Origin: Zopfochytrium polystomum
Taxonomy: Eukaryota; Chytridiomycota; Chytridiomycetes; Chytridiales; Chytridiaceae
DNA length: 64,000 nucleotides
Assembly (NCBI GenBank): GCA_025765615.1
Contig: JAIVFJ010000035.1
Location: 62,001-126,000 of the forward strand
Reading direction: 5' to 3'
Part shown: in pieces, positions 1 through 8,716 of the stretch
How the letters are laid out: each line of letters begins with the position of its first letter
Position numbering within the stretch: the first letter of the stretch is position 1
Program-made: the position numbers and the translations under genes
The notes under the pieces: model-generated
Told to the model about the DNA's origin: nothing
Databases searched by the model: none
The model's input: the letters and a program-made list of their open reading frames with translations, nothing else

Positions 1-838
1 TCATGATAGGCAAGCCCTTGTCTTTGAACCAAGCTTTAACTTTCAGGGCTGTGTGAGCTGGTGCATTGTCATGCTGATAGATCAGGCTGTTCTCAAGAAA
101 CTCCTCGTCGGCATTCTGTTCATCCAAATATTCAATAAAGACTTGAAGTTGACCATCCAAAATGTCAATATACTGCGAGCTGTTCAGTCGCCCGTCAATG
201 AATGCATAGCTTCCTGCAATCGAACCGCGGAAACAAGCCCAAATTGAGAACGACTGGCGGCCACTCTTCACTGTTGCTTGAAGACATTCTGGTTTGAGCT
301 TTTCACCAGCACTGCGCCAAACACGGACCTGCCCCTGCGCTCCAGTCTCAAAGCTGGCCTCATCAGTCCAAATTACCTTCTCCCACTCTTCAACGGACCA
401 CCTGACATGCTCCTTAGCAAATTCAAGCCGTTTACGTCGATGCTCTGGCTTTAGATAGGGCTTTTTGGCTGCAAGACGGTTGAAAATCCCCTCCTCATGA
501 AGTACACGTCGAACAGTCCTCGTTGAAACGGGATCGTCACGAGCGGAATTCAACTGATTTGTAAGGTCGCCAAGTGTTTGCCTTCTGTTTGATGCAGATC
601 CCTTTGTAGCTCGAACCAAATAACGGCGATTGTTCTCTGAGAGCTTGCGAGGCCGTCCGGAACGGGGCAGGTGAGTGAGACTGCCAGTGTTCTCATAGCG
701 CGCAATTATATCCTGGACCGTTGACTTTGGTACAGTTGTGTCATTGGCGATCTCACGGGTGCTCTTCCCGTTGTTGTGCATCGCAATCAGCGTCTTGCAC
801 ACGCCAAGATCATTCTTCACTCTCTTTGCTGTCCCCAT
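1..838 (-). CDS. Tc1/mariner-family transposase, partial (runs off left edge)
   Basis: Reading the minus strand from ATG at 838 gives an open frame with no stop to base 1, about 279 codons. The N-terminus has a helix-turn-helix (KSTREIANDTTVPKSTVQDI) followed by the basic GRPRKLSE motif, then a second HTH-like region. The catalytic region shows the first Asp in VIWTDEASFE and the second in IYQHDNAPAHTA, the two signature blocks of Tc1/mariner DDE/D transposases. The third acidic residue should lie just beyond the window edge. The enzyme cuts at inverted repeats and inserts at TA. No frameshift or stop is visible, so this copy could be intact. The terminal repeat candidate at 925-956 lies upstream of the start. 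The family call is firm; the subfamily is not resolved. Confidence 0.93.
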   Translation of the reverse strand, partial: MGTAKRVKNDLGVCKTLIAMHNNGKSTREIANDTTVPKSTVQDIIARYENTGSLTHLPRSGRPRKLSENNRRYLVRATKGSASNRRQTLGDLTNQLNSARDDPVSTRTVRRVLHEEGIFNRLAAKKPYLKPEHRRKRLEFAKEHVRWSVEEWEKVIWTDEASFETGAQGQVRVWRSAGEKLKPECLQATVKSGRQSFSIWACFRGSIAGSYAFIDGRLNSSQYIDILDGQLQVFIEYLDEQNADEEFLENSLIYQHDNAPAHTALKVKAWFKDKGLPIM

Positions 839-924
839 GTCAAATGTCGAGGCGATTGCTCCGAGTTTGGTGAGATCGTCAATGGGGCAGTGCAGATCGA
901 CGAGCTGGCGGTGGAGGGTGGCAC

Positions 925-956
925 AGCGGTGCCCGGAAACTTTTGTCCTCCCCCTG
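925..956 (-). repeat. Terminal inverted repeat candidate of the Tc1/mariner element
   Basis: On the minus strand, TA (957-958) is followed by CAGGGGGAGGACAAAAGTTT, a layout typical of Tc1 ends (TA target, then CAG...GGACAAAAGT). It sits about 118 bp upstream of the transposase ATG, as expected for a 5' end. The partner repeat lies outside the window, so the pairing cannot be tested here. Confidence 0.65.
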
Positions 957-1014
957 TACAGTGGGAAAATCGTTCCGCGATCGTACAAATCACACAAATC
1001 ACACAAAATCCACG

Positions 1015-1540
1015 ATGCAGAGACGTGCTCACAACAATCCCACCACCTCTTTCATCTTCTTGGCCCTGAGCAGAGGGACATCGCCGAAAACCATTCACAG
1101 GCGCTTCAACATGCACCAAGAACCCCTGCATTCACTGTTTTGGAAAGAATCCTTTCGCTTCAGCAAGGATGAGATGCTCGAGCTCGTTGGCCTCCTCGAA
1201 GTGCCTGATCCAGTCATCACTCAGAACCAACTCGTTGCATCAGCATTTGAAGCACTGAGTATGACTCTCCAGCGGCTGGCGTATCCAAATCGACTGGCAG
1301 ATCTGGAACGAGTGTTTGACCAGCTGAAGTCAGCCATTTCGCAGTTCACCAACATAGTTATAAGCCACATCTACGAACGGTTCAAACATCTTCTTGTTCT
1401 GGATACTTTGATTAACAAAAAAAAAAGGTTGACTCTTTTGCAGATGCTGTTCACTGTGCTGGTGCTCCGCTCCAGACTTGTGTTGGTTTTATCGATGGAA
1501 CAGTATGTGGAATAAGCCTCCCACAGCAAAATCAAAAGGT
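1015..1540 (+). pseudogene. PIF/Harbinger-type (DDE_4) transposase fragment
   Basis: The plus frame from ATG at 1015 carries segments such as ALSMTLQRLAYPNRLADLE, VFDQLKSAISQFTNIVISHI and YERFKHLLVLD, which match the N-terminal half of Harbinger transposases (the 'lRRLaYP' and 'FgrS.s.iS.ifn' blocks). After a frame change near 1410-1440, the frame reading CAGAPLQTCVGFIDGTVCGI contains the first catalytic Asp block (GFIDGT). Similarity stops at about 1540, before the remaining catalytic residues, and low-complexity DNA follows. A short intron between the two frames is possible, but the missing C-terminal half makes the copy non-functional. Confidence 0.7.
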
Positions 1541-1978
1541 GGGAGTGGGACCGGACGTCATTGCTGTGGCCGCCGCTGCTGTTGCCGTCGTTGATGCTGC
1601 TGCTGGCGGCGGTGGTGGTGGTGTTGAGCGGCTCTTGCTGCTGGGACAGCGCTGACGATGGAAGCTGGTGCTGCAACTCAGATCAGCACAAAGGGAACGG
1701 GGAAGCCAGTTTCTGTTTCATGCAGGAGCAACTGATCATCAATCATTCCAGGAAGGGATGGGGATGGCAAGGGAGGGGCCAGGAGTGACGAAAGAGTACT
1801 CACCAGCTGGGGATTGGGGTTTACGCCTTCAGCCTTGCTCATCATGAAGTGGACCGACAGTGAGCTGGTGGTCACTGTGTTTTTTCAGCAGCAAATTCCA
1901 CAGTGAAAAAGTGGTTCAGCACGGTGAACTGTCTCTGTGCAAAAAAATTTGGAAATGTACAGTGGCGGAAACTCTCTA
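1541..1978. other. Low-complexity stretch, no gene seen
   Basis: The first part (about 1565-1680) is rich in GCT/GTG triplets and gives only chance poly-Leu/Ala/Val or poly-Ser frames. The rest is unique sequence with no recognisable domain. A short TACAGTGGCGGA at about 1957-1968 resembles a Tc1-type end but has no partner. Confidence 0.5.
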
Positions 1979-2110
1979 ATGATACCAATGATACCAATGA
2001 CAACAAGACAAGACAGGAAAGCGAAGAAGGTTCCAGAAGGTTCCACAAGGTTCCAAGAAGAAGGAATGTTCTAGAAGGTTCCAGAGGTTTCCAGAGGGTG
2101 ATTCATAACA
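1979..2110 (-). repeat. Inverted LTR fragment fused to pol
   Basis: This is the reverse complement of the first part of the 353-bp LTR, with one internal repeat unit missing. It ends exactly at the LTR terminus (minus-strand TGTTATGAATCACC). The very next bases, CCATGGATGTC, are the start of the protease region, which in the inner copy lies about 1.4 kb inside the element. Confidence 0.85.
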
Positions 2111-2112
2111 CC

Positions 2113-5100
2113 ATGGATGTCAAGATTCAACTCTCACCCAAGTCAACCATCACAATTTTGGCCCTTGTCTACTCTGGATCATCCTGCAACATCATTGATG
2201 CCACCCTCATTGATGCCACCCTTGCCAAGTCTTGTGCCATTCCCACCATCAAGAAATCCACACCCCTCAAGGTCCACTTTGCCAACCATGCTCTGTTCAA
2301 GGAAATCAGCCATGAAACCAAGCTAAACCTCCACATCCAAGACTTTCCACCATCCATGGTCAACCTGGAAGTAATGGATCTCGGCTCACCCACATTCTCT
2401 GTCATCCTGGGATTACCATGGCTGCAAGCCCAGAACCCTGCCATTGATTGGGTCACTGGTCAAGTCCAACCTCCACCAATCAGAACAGTCACCCAAAACT
2501 TAATTCAAGCCTCCAAGTCTCATGCTCTCAAGCCCTTGATTCAAGATTTACAGCCAGCCAAGACTCAAGTTCCACAGTTCACAGTTCACAGTCAAGATTC
2601 AAGTAGAGCTCATAGAGCTCACAGTCATGGCCAAGACTCTAGTTCACAGAACCCACAGTCAAAGATACTAGTACCACAGTTCACAGTCCACATTCAAGAT
2701 TCAAGTTCCACAGCTCACAGTCTTTGCCAAGAACAGAACTCTCAGTCAAAGATTCAAGAATCACAGTTCCCAGTCAAGAATTCATGCCCCACTGCTGAAG
2801 AGCACGGCAACCTGGACCCATCAGACCTTTTGCTGGCTTCCAAGCTACCAAAAGAATATCTCCCTTATGCTGATGTGTTTTCCAAGACCAAGGCAGACCT
2901 GCTACCAGCTCAGAGGCCTTATGACTGTGAAATCCCACTCAAGGATGAAACTTGCAGCCCACCTTTCAAGCCACTGTACCACCTCTCTCCACCAGAAGCC
3001 AAGGCCCTCCAAGAATACATTGAAGAAATGCTGAACAAGGGATTCATCCAACCTTCCAAGTCGCCAGCTGGAGCTCCCATCTTTTTTGTCAAGAAGAAGG
3101 ATAGGGGACTGAGACCCTGCGTGGACTACAGAGATCTCAATGAGATGACAGTCAAGAACCGCTATCCACTGCCTCTCATCTCTGAATTACTGGAAAAACT
3201 GAGCCATGCAAGGATATTTTCCAAGATTGACCTCAGAGGTGCCTACAATTTGGTCAGAATTAAGCCCCAGGATCAATGGAAGACTGCCTTCAGATGCAAA
3301 TACGGTCACTTTGAGTACTTGGTCATGCCCTTTGGACTTACCAATGCTCCAGCTATTTTCCAAGGCATGATGAATGACATCTTCAGGGATATTCTGGACC
3401 TTTTTGTCATTGTCTACCTGGATGATATCCTGGTATTTTTGTCCGACACTGCAAGCCATATGGGACATGTCAAGACTGTCTTGGAGAGACTCAGACAGCA
3501 TCACCTCTATGCAAAGCTGGAGAAGTGTGAATTCCACAAAACCTCCATTGAGTTTTGGGGTTCATTGTGTCTGACAAAGGGATCTCCATGGCACCAGACA
3601 AGATCCAAACTATTATTGAATGGAAGGCTCCAAATTCCATCAAGGATGTTCAAAGCTTCCTTGGGTTTTGCAACTTCTACAGAACCTTCATTGCCAACTA
3701 TTCTGCCATAGCCAAGCCTCTCACTGATCTCACCAAGAAGACCACCAAGTTTGAATGGACCCCAGCAGCAGAGCAAGCCTGGCAAGCTCTTAAGACAGCA
3801 ACCACAAGTGCACCACTCCTTAAGCATGTGGATCCCTTGCTTCCCTTCACCGTGGAAACTGATGCCTCAGACTATGCCCTCAGTGCTGTTCTGTCCCAGC
3901 CAAGCTCTCAGGACCCCTCTGCTCCTCTGCATCCAGTGGCATATTACTCCAGGAAGCTGAACAGTGCTGAGTGTAACTACACAGTCCATGACAAGGAGTT
4001 GCTTGCAATTGTGGATGCATTCAAATTCTGGAGACACTACTTGGCTGGTTCTAAAGGCATCTCCGTCTATTCTGATCACAAGAACCTCACCTTCTTCAGG
4101 GCAAGGAGGTTGCTCAAGCAGAGGCATGCCAGGTGGGCTGAACTGCTCTCTGAGTATGACTTTAAGCTGTGCTATTCTCCTGGCCACCTTAACACTGTGG
4201 CTGATGCCCTGTCAAGAAGAACAGACCTTGCACCTGAAGGGGAGATGGTTTCACCCCACCATCCAAGACACACCTTTCATTGCTTCCTGACAGTGTGTGG
4301 GCCCATGCTATTTCCAAGGACCCCAAGCCTCACAAGATTCAAATCAGCCAAGAAGAGGAAAAACTTGAGATACTCAAGACAAGGCATGATGCAGCAACAG
4401 CTGGACTCCCAGGAGAGCACAAGACATATGAGCTTGTTTCCAGAGACTTCTACTGGCCAGGCATGAGGAAGTACATCAAGAACTATGTCAGCAGCTGTGA
4501 AACCTGTCAAAGAAACAAATCCAGCAGACACAAGCCCTATGGACTTCTGGAGCCCCTCCCAATTGCCATCAGCCCTTGGTCATCAATATCGATGGACTTC
4601 ATTGTGAAACTGCCCCCATCCCATGGATTTGACTCTATCCTTGTTGTCATCTGCAGAAGGACAAAGTTGGCCCATTTCATCCCCTGCACTGAGAATATAG
4701 ATGCACAAGGAACAGCAGACCTGTTTTTGCAGCACATATTCAGGCTCCATGGGCTGCCTCAGTCAATCGTCAGTGACAGAGGACCACAGTTCAGATCTCA
4801 ATTTTGGAAAGCACTCACAGCAGCCCTTGGAATCAAGTCTCAACTGTCAACTGCTTATCACCCTCAAACTGATGGACAAACAGAAAGAACAAACCAGACT
4901 CTGGAGCAGTATTTGAGGTGCTATGTCAGCTATCAACAGGATGATTGGCCCACCCGCCTTCCCCTGGCAGAATTTGCTCTCAACAATTCTCTCCACTCAA
5001 GCACCCAGCTATCTCCTTTCTTTGCAGCCTATGGCTTCAATCCAAGAGGAGATCTTTTGGGACAAGAGATCCTATCCAATGTCCAAGCTCCTGCTGTGGC

Positions 5101-5410
5101 TTCACACTTGCATAAGCTCAAGATCATCAGCACCTTCCTGGACTCCACCCTGAAGCGAGTCCAAGAAGATGCCTCAAGATTTGCCAACACTCACAGAATG
5201 GACCATGACCTTGCTGTGGGTCAGCAAGTTTAGCGTCTGAGGAAGAACTTGCAGACCAAAAGACCAAGTCCCAAGCTAGATAACCTCAAGTTGGGACCTT
5301 TCAAGATCTTGGAGCAAATCAATCCAGTCACCTTCAAGCTGGATCTCCCTGCATCCATGAAGATCCACCCGGTTTTCCATGTCAGCCTTTTGGAGAAGTT
5401 TGTGACCAAT
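2113..5410 (+). pseudogene. pol: Chromovirus pol (protease-RT-RNase H-integrase), disabled
   Basis: In order it encodes an aspartic protease region (active-site motif YSGSSCN, normally DSGSS, so the catalytic Asp is replaced by Tyr), reverse transcriptase with the YLDDI active site (about 3415), RNase H (VETDASDYALSAVL), a H2C2 zinc finger and an integrase core (SMDFIVKLP, VSDRGPQFRS, HPQTDGQTERTNQ). The frame breaks near 3552, where a T is missing in TTTTGGGG, and near 4239, where four Gs stand against five in the inner copy. TAG at 5231-5233 replaces the expected Trp codon. Coding then continues to about 5410, where the retroposon interrupts it. The chromodomain end is at 9244-9509. Confidence 0.9.
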
Positions 5411-5412
5411 TC

Positions 5413-5590
5413 TTTTTTTTTTTTTTAATTGTTCCAGCCCCAGAGGGGTTGGCGGGAAGAGAGAGAGCCATCAACAGTGAACCGTAATGGACTACGTCCA
5501 GGTATCACCTCAGCAAACCCACCCCATGCACTACGGACTTACAGGGTCGTCAGGCATCTCCACCGCACATAAAGCCACAATGATCAAAGG
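5413..5590 (-). mobile_element. PolyA retroposon copy 1, 3' part
   Basis: The segment begins with T14 (a polyA tail on the minus strand). It shares its sequence with 10020-10210 in the opposite orientation, including the block around GGTGATACCTGGACGTAGTC. It is cut at 5590 by the inner LTR element; its other part is at 8717-9243. The 13-bp target duplication marks it as a reverse-transcribed insertion. No coding frame or Pol III box is evident, so it is either a 5'-truncated LINE tail or a long SINE. Confidence 0.8.
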
Positions 5591-5619
5591 TGTTATGAAT
5601 CACCCTCTGGAAACCTCTG

Positions 5620-5717
5620 GAACCTTCTAGAACATTCCTTCATGGAACCTTCTGGAACCTTCTGGAACCTTCTAGAACATTCCTTCATGGAACCTTGTGG
5701 AACCTTCTGGAACCTTC
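5620..5717 (+). promoter_or_regulatory. Heat-shock element array in LTR U3
   Basis: Alternating GAA and TTC units occur at exact 5-bp spacing in three blocks: 5620-5637 (4 units), 5645-5682 (8 units) and 5690-5717 (6 units, one changed to TTG). This is the nGAAnnTTCn arrangement bound by heat-shock factor trimers, which need about three units. The array ends about 110 bp before the TATA box, a normal enhancer position. That HSF binds it is an inference from sequence. Confidence 0.85.
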
Positions 5718-5827
5718 TTTGCTTTCCTGACTTGTCTTGTTGTCATTGGTATCATTGGTATCATTGTATTACTAATTGCTCTTTCTGGAACTTTCTTTGA
5801 GTCTTGACAAGGAAGACTCTCAAAAGG

Positions 5828-5873
5828 TATAAAAGGGGGATGGGGGACCTGTCCCATCCCTCAAGTGAATTAT
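5828..5873 (+). promoter_or_regulatory. LTR TATA box and deduced transcript start
   Basis: TATAAAA lies at 5828-5834. The 11 bases AAGTGAATTAT at 5863-5873 are exactly complementary to the PBS at 5946-5956. In Tf1-type self-priming elements the first bases of the RNA form this primer, which places the start at about 5863, some 35 bp past the TATA box. Confidence 0.75.
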
Positions 5874-5945
5874 TGTTTCCAATACAATCATCACTCCTCT
5901 CAGTTCCTTGTCTGCCTTGTCCTGTCCTGCCCTGTTCCTGACATC

Positions 5946-5956
5946 ATAATTCACTT
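5946..5956 (+). other. Self-priming primer-binding site
   Basis: ATAATTCACTT begins two bases after the 5' LTR. It does not look like a tRNA 3'-end complement (no TGG start). It is a perfect 11-nt complement of AAGTGAATTAT in the LTR, the length known for Tf1. Confidence 0.78.
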
Positions 5957-5983
5957 CACCCTCTCCCACTACTCTCTGCCATC

Positions 5984-6907
5984 ATGTCTGACCCAAACAA
6001 CACCTTCCCTGATGCAACTGCCTTCCAAGCCTTGATGGACCAATTACAAGCCCTTTCAAGACAGACACACCAACTTCAAGAACAAGTCCTTCACCAGCAG
6101 CACCAGCTTCAACAACAACTTCACCAACAAGAACATCAAGCTCTTCCCCTGCCCCAAGCCAACCAAGCAAGAGAGCCCAAGGTTCCCAGCCCTGACAAGT
6201 TCACTGGGCTGGCCAAAGACCTTAGGAACTTCATGGCCACTGTGGAGAATGTCATCCTTCTCCAACCTTCAAGATTTCCCAGTGAGCAAGTCAAGGTTCT
6301 TTTCACAAGCACCCTCCTGTCTGGTCAAGCTCAATCATGGTACAGATCTCTCCCAAGCACACCCACCACCCTGCAAGAGCTCTGGGAGGGGCTGGAAGCT
6401 ACCTTTGGTGACCCCTACGCATCTTGGACAGCAAGATCCAAGCTCAAGCATATCAAGCAAGGAAAGCAATCTTGTGTGGCCTACACCAACCAATTCAAGC
6501 AACTAGCCAGAGACTCTGGATACAATGATGCAGCTCTGATGGAGCTGTACCATGATGGTCTCCATGAGTCTATCCAAGACATGCTCTCCCAGTCTCTGCA
6601 CATCCCTGAGACCTTGGAAGAGTACATTCTCCTTGCCATCAAGATTGACAACAGACTCTACTCCAAGAGGCTGAAGCAAAGACAAGTAGGAACTACATCA
6701 AGACCTACCCCAGTTCCTCAAGCTCTCACAGTTCCTGAACCCATGCAAGTGGATGCAGTTGAGACACTTCCTAAGGGTCCTCTGAGCCAAGAGGAGAAAA
6801 CAAGGAGGGCCCAGCAGGGACTGTGTTTTTACTGTGGCTCCAAGGAGCATGCTGTCAAGGACTGCCCAAGGAAGAAGCACCCAAACTCCCAGGTCCAGGC
6901 TCACTGA
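5984..6907 (+). CDS. gag: Gag capsid polyprotein
   Basis: The frame encodes 307 residues from ATG at 5984, 40 bp after the LTR. The N-terminus is a Gln-rich coiled segment (residues about 20-50). A retrotransposon-gag capsid domain follows (about 75-200, including GQAQSWYRSLPS and LEATFGDP). The C-terminus has one zinc knuckle, CFYCGSKEHAVKDC (CX2CX4HX4C). It packages the element RNA. The pol frame lies at -1 relative to gag and overlaps it for 85 nt. TGTTTTTAC within the knuckle is a candidate slip site, though not a canonical heptamer. No damage is seen, so this copy could still supply Gag. Confidence 0.93.
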   Translation: MSDPNNTFPDATAFQALMDQLQALSRQTHQLQEQVLHQQHQLQQQLHQQEHQALPLPQANQAREPKVPSPDKFTGLAKDLRNFMATVENVILLQPSRFPSEQVKVLFTSTLLSGQAQSWYRSLPSTPTTLQELWEGLEATFGDPYASWTARSKLKHIKQGKQSCVAYTNQFKQLARDSGYNDAALMELYHDGLHESIQDMLSQSLHIPETLEEYILLAIKIDNRLYSKRLKQRQVGTTSRPTPVPQALTVPEPMQVDAVETLPKGPLSQEEKTRRAQQGLCFYCGSKEHAVKDCPRKKHPNSQVQAH

Positions 6908-8358
6908 GGGGCAATTCCCTGGACCCTCCTCCAAGCTGCCCCTGTTTCATCACCACCACCAGCACCACAAACACCTCAGATTCCAAGCCCCACCAACTCA
7001 CCATGGATGTCAAGATTCAACTCTCACCCAAGTCAACCATCACAACCAAGGCCCTTATTGACTCTGGATCATCCTGCAACATCATTGATGCCACCCTTGC
7101 CAAGTCTTGTGCCATTCCCACCATCAAGAAATCCACACCCCTCAAGGTCCACTTTGCCAATCATGCTCTGTTCAAGGAAATCAGCCATGAAACCAAGCTA
7201 AACCTCCACATCCAAGACTTTCCACCATCCATGGTCAATCTGGAAGTATTGGACCTTGGCTCACCCACATTCTCTGTCATCCTGGGATTACCATGGCTGC
7301 AAGCCCAGAACCCTGCCATTGATTGGGTCACTGGTCAAGTCCAACCTCCACCAATCGGAACAGTCACCCAAAACTCAAGTCAAGCCCCCAAGTCTCATGC
7401 TCTCAAGCCCTTGATTCAAGATTCACAGCCAGCCAAGACTCAAGTTCCACAGTTCACAGTTCACAGTCAAGATTCAAGTAGAGCTCATAGAGCTCACAGT
7501 CATGGCCATGACTCTTGTTCACAGAACCCACAGTCAAAGATTCAAGTACCACAGTTCACAGTCCAAATTCAAGATTCAAGCTCCACAGCTCACAGCCTTT
7601 GCCAAGAACAGAACCCTCAGTCAAAGATTCAAGAATCACAGTTCCCAGTCAACAATTCAAGCCCCACTGCTGATGAGCACAGAAGGACAGACCTTGCACC
7701 TGAAGGGGGAGATGGTTTCACCCCACAATCCAAGACACACCTTTCACTGCTTCCTGACCGTGTGTGGGCCCATGCTATTTCCAAGGACCCCAAGCCTCAC
7801 AAGATTCAAATCAGCCAAGAAGAGGAAAAACTTGAGATACTCAAGACAAGGCATGATGCAGCAACAGCTGGACACCCACGAGAGCACAAGACATATGAGC
7901 TTGTTTCCAGAGACTTTTACTGGCCAGGCATGAGGAAGAACTTGCAGACCAAAAGACCAAGTCCCAAGCTAGACAACCTCAAGTTGGGACCTTTCAAGAT
8001 CTTGGAGCAAATCAATCCAGTCACCTTCAAGCTGGATCTCCCTGCATCCATGAAGATCCACCCAGTTTTCCATGTCATCCTTTTGGAGAAGTTTGTGGCC
8101 AATTCCATTCCAGGCAGAGTTGTTCCTCCTCCTCCTCCAGTTGAGGTAGAAGGCGAAGAGAAATTTGAGGTTGAACAAATCTTGGATGCCAAGTGGTTTG
8201 GAAGGACACTCAATTTTTTTGTTAAGTGGAAAGGTTACTCAGATGCTGACAACACCTGGGAACCTGAGTCAAACCTCACTCACTGCCAAGACCTTCTGCT
8301 CAAGTTCAAGACCAGGTACCCCACCAAGTTGCAGAAGAGGCCTAAAAGGGGGAGATGA
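6823..8358 (+). CDS. pol: Shortened Pol: protease - H2C2 finger - chromodomain
   Basis: The frame is open for 511 codons with no ATG at its start, consistent with -1 frameshifting from gag. It holds the protease motif IDSGSSCN (catalytic Asp intact), a Gln/Ser-rich linker, the integrase H2C2 finger (HDAATAGHPREHKTYELV), the integrase C-terminal GPF/Y-like region ([17 protein letters not shown]) and a chromodomain (FFVKWKGYSDADNTWEPES). Against the outer copy, two pieces are missing: everything from after the protease linker through RT and RNase H (junction about 7680), and the DDE core (junction about 7935, at the shared 8-mer TGAGGAAG). Both junctions keep frame. The stop codon abuts the 3' LTR. 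It lacks polymerase and strand-transfer activity. Confidence 0.9.
   Translation: MFLLWLQGACCQGLPKEEAPKLPGPGSLRGNSLDPPPSCPCFITTTSTTNTSDSKPHQLTMDVKIQLSPKSTITTKALIDSGSSCNIIDATLAKSCAIPTIKKSTPLKVHFANHALFKEISHETKLNLHIQDFPPSMVNLEVLDLGSPTFSVILGLPWLQAQNPAIDWVTGQVQPPPIGTVTQNSSQAPKSHALKPLIQDSQPAKTQVPQFTVHSQDSSRAHRAHSHGHDSCSQNPQSKIQVPQFTVQIQDSSSTAHSLCQEQNPQSKIQESQFPVNNSSPTADEHRRTDLAPEGGDGFTPQSKTHLSLLPDRVWAHAISKDPKPHKIQISQEEEKLEILKTRHDAATAGHPREHKTYELVSRDFYWPGMRKNLQTKRPSPKLDNLKLGPFKILEQINPVTFKLDLPASMKIHPVFHVILLEKFVANSIPGRVVPPPPPVEVEGEEKFEVEQILDAKWFGRTLNFFVKWKGYSDADNTWEPESNLTHCQDLLLKFKTRYPTKLQKRPKRGR
8344..8355 (+). other. Polypurine tract
   Basis: AAAAGGGGGAGA lies just before the 3' LTR (8359) and overlaps the last pol codons. 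It is the usual plus-strand primer site, and the same tract precedes the outer LTR at 9495-9506. Confidence 0.85.
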
Positions 8359-8711
8359 TGTTATGAATCACCCTCTGGAAACCTCTGGAACCTTCTAGAA
8401 CATTCCTTCATGGAACCTTCTGGAACCTTCTGGAACCTTCTAGAACATTCCTTCATGGAACCTTGTGGAACCTTCTGGAACCTTCTTTGCTTTCCTGACT
8501 TGTCTTGTTGTCATTGGTATCATTGGTATCATTGCATTACTAATTGCTCTTTCTGGAACTTTCTTGGAGTCTTGACAAGGAACACTCTCAAAAGGTATAA
8601 AAGGGGGATGGGGGACCTGTCCCATCCCTCAAGTGAATTATTGTTTCCAATACAATCATCACTCCTCTCAGTTCCTTGTCTGCCTTGTCCTGTCCTGCCC
8701 TGTTCCTGACA
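8359..8711 (+). repeat. 3' LTR of the inner element
   Basis: It is 353 bp with the same heat-shock array and TATA box. Its mid-region variants match the solo LTR at 24857 rather than its own 5' LTR. Confidence 0.97.
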
Positions 8712-8716
8712 AAAGG

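Larger units (their letters stand above)
5591..5943 (+). repeat. 5' LTR of the inner element
   Basis: It runs from TGTTATGAATC to CCTGACA. U3 holds tandem GGAACCTTCT-type units, followed by TATAAAA and a deduced transcript start. It differs from the 3' LTR at a minimum of three sites near the middle (TGTATTAC versus TGCATTAC, TTTGAGTC versus TTGGAGTC, GGAAGACT versus GGAACACT). Confidence 0.97.
5591..8711 (+). mobile_element. Inner Ty3/gypsy chromovirus, internally deleted, with intact ends
   Basis: Two 353-bp LTRs (TG...CA) bound a 2415-bp interior, and the copy is flanked by a perfect 5-bp duplication AAAGG (5586-5590 and 8712-8716). It has a self-priming PBS, gag, a shortened pol and a polypurine tract. 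RT, RNase H and the integrase core are deleted, so it must depend on another copy for mobility. Both deletions keep the reading frame. Confidence 0.95.

Noticed and set aside
1957..1968. Second Tc1-type terminus (TACAGTGGCGGA).
   Set aside because: Too short and without a partner repeat or transposase nearby on the right side.
6815..6835. Canonical -1 slippery heptamer for gag-pol.
   Set aside because: TGTTTTTAC only allows the P-site TTT to re-pair; it does not fit X XXY YYZ, so it is kept only as a candidate.
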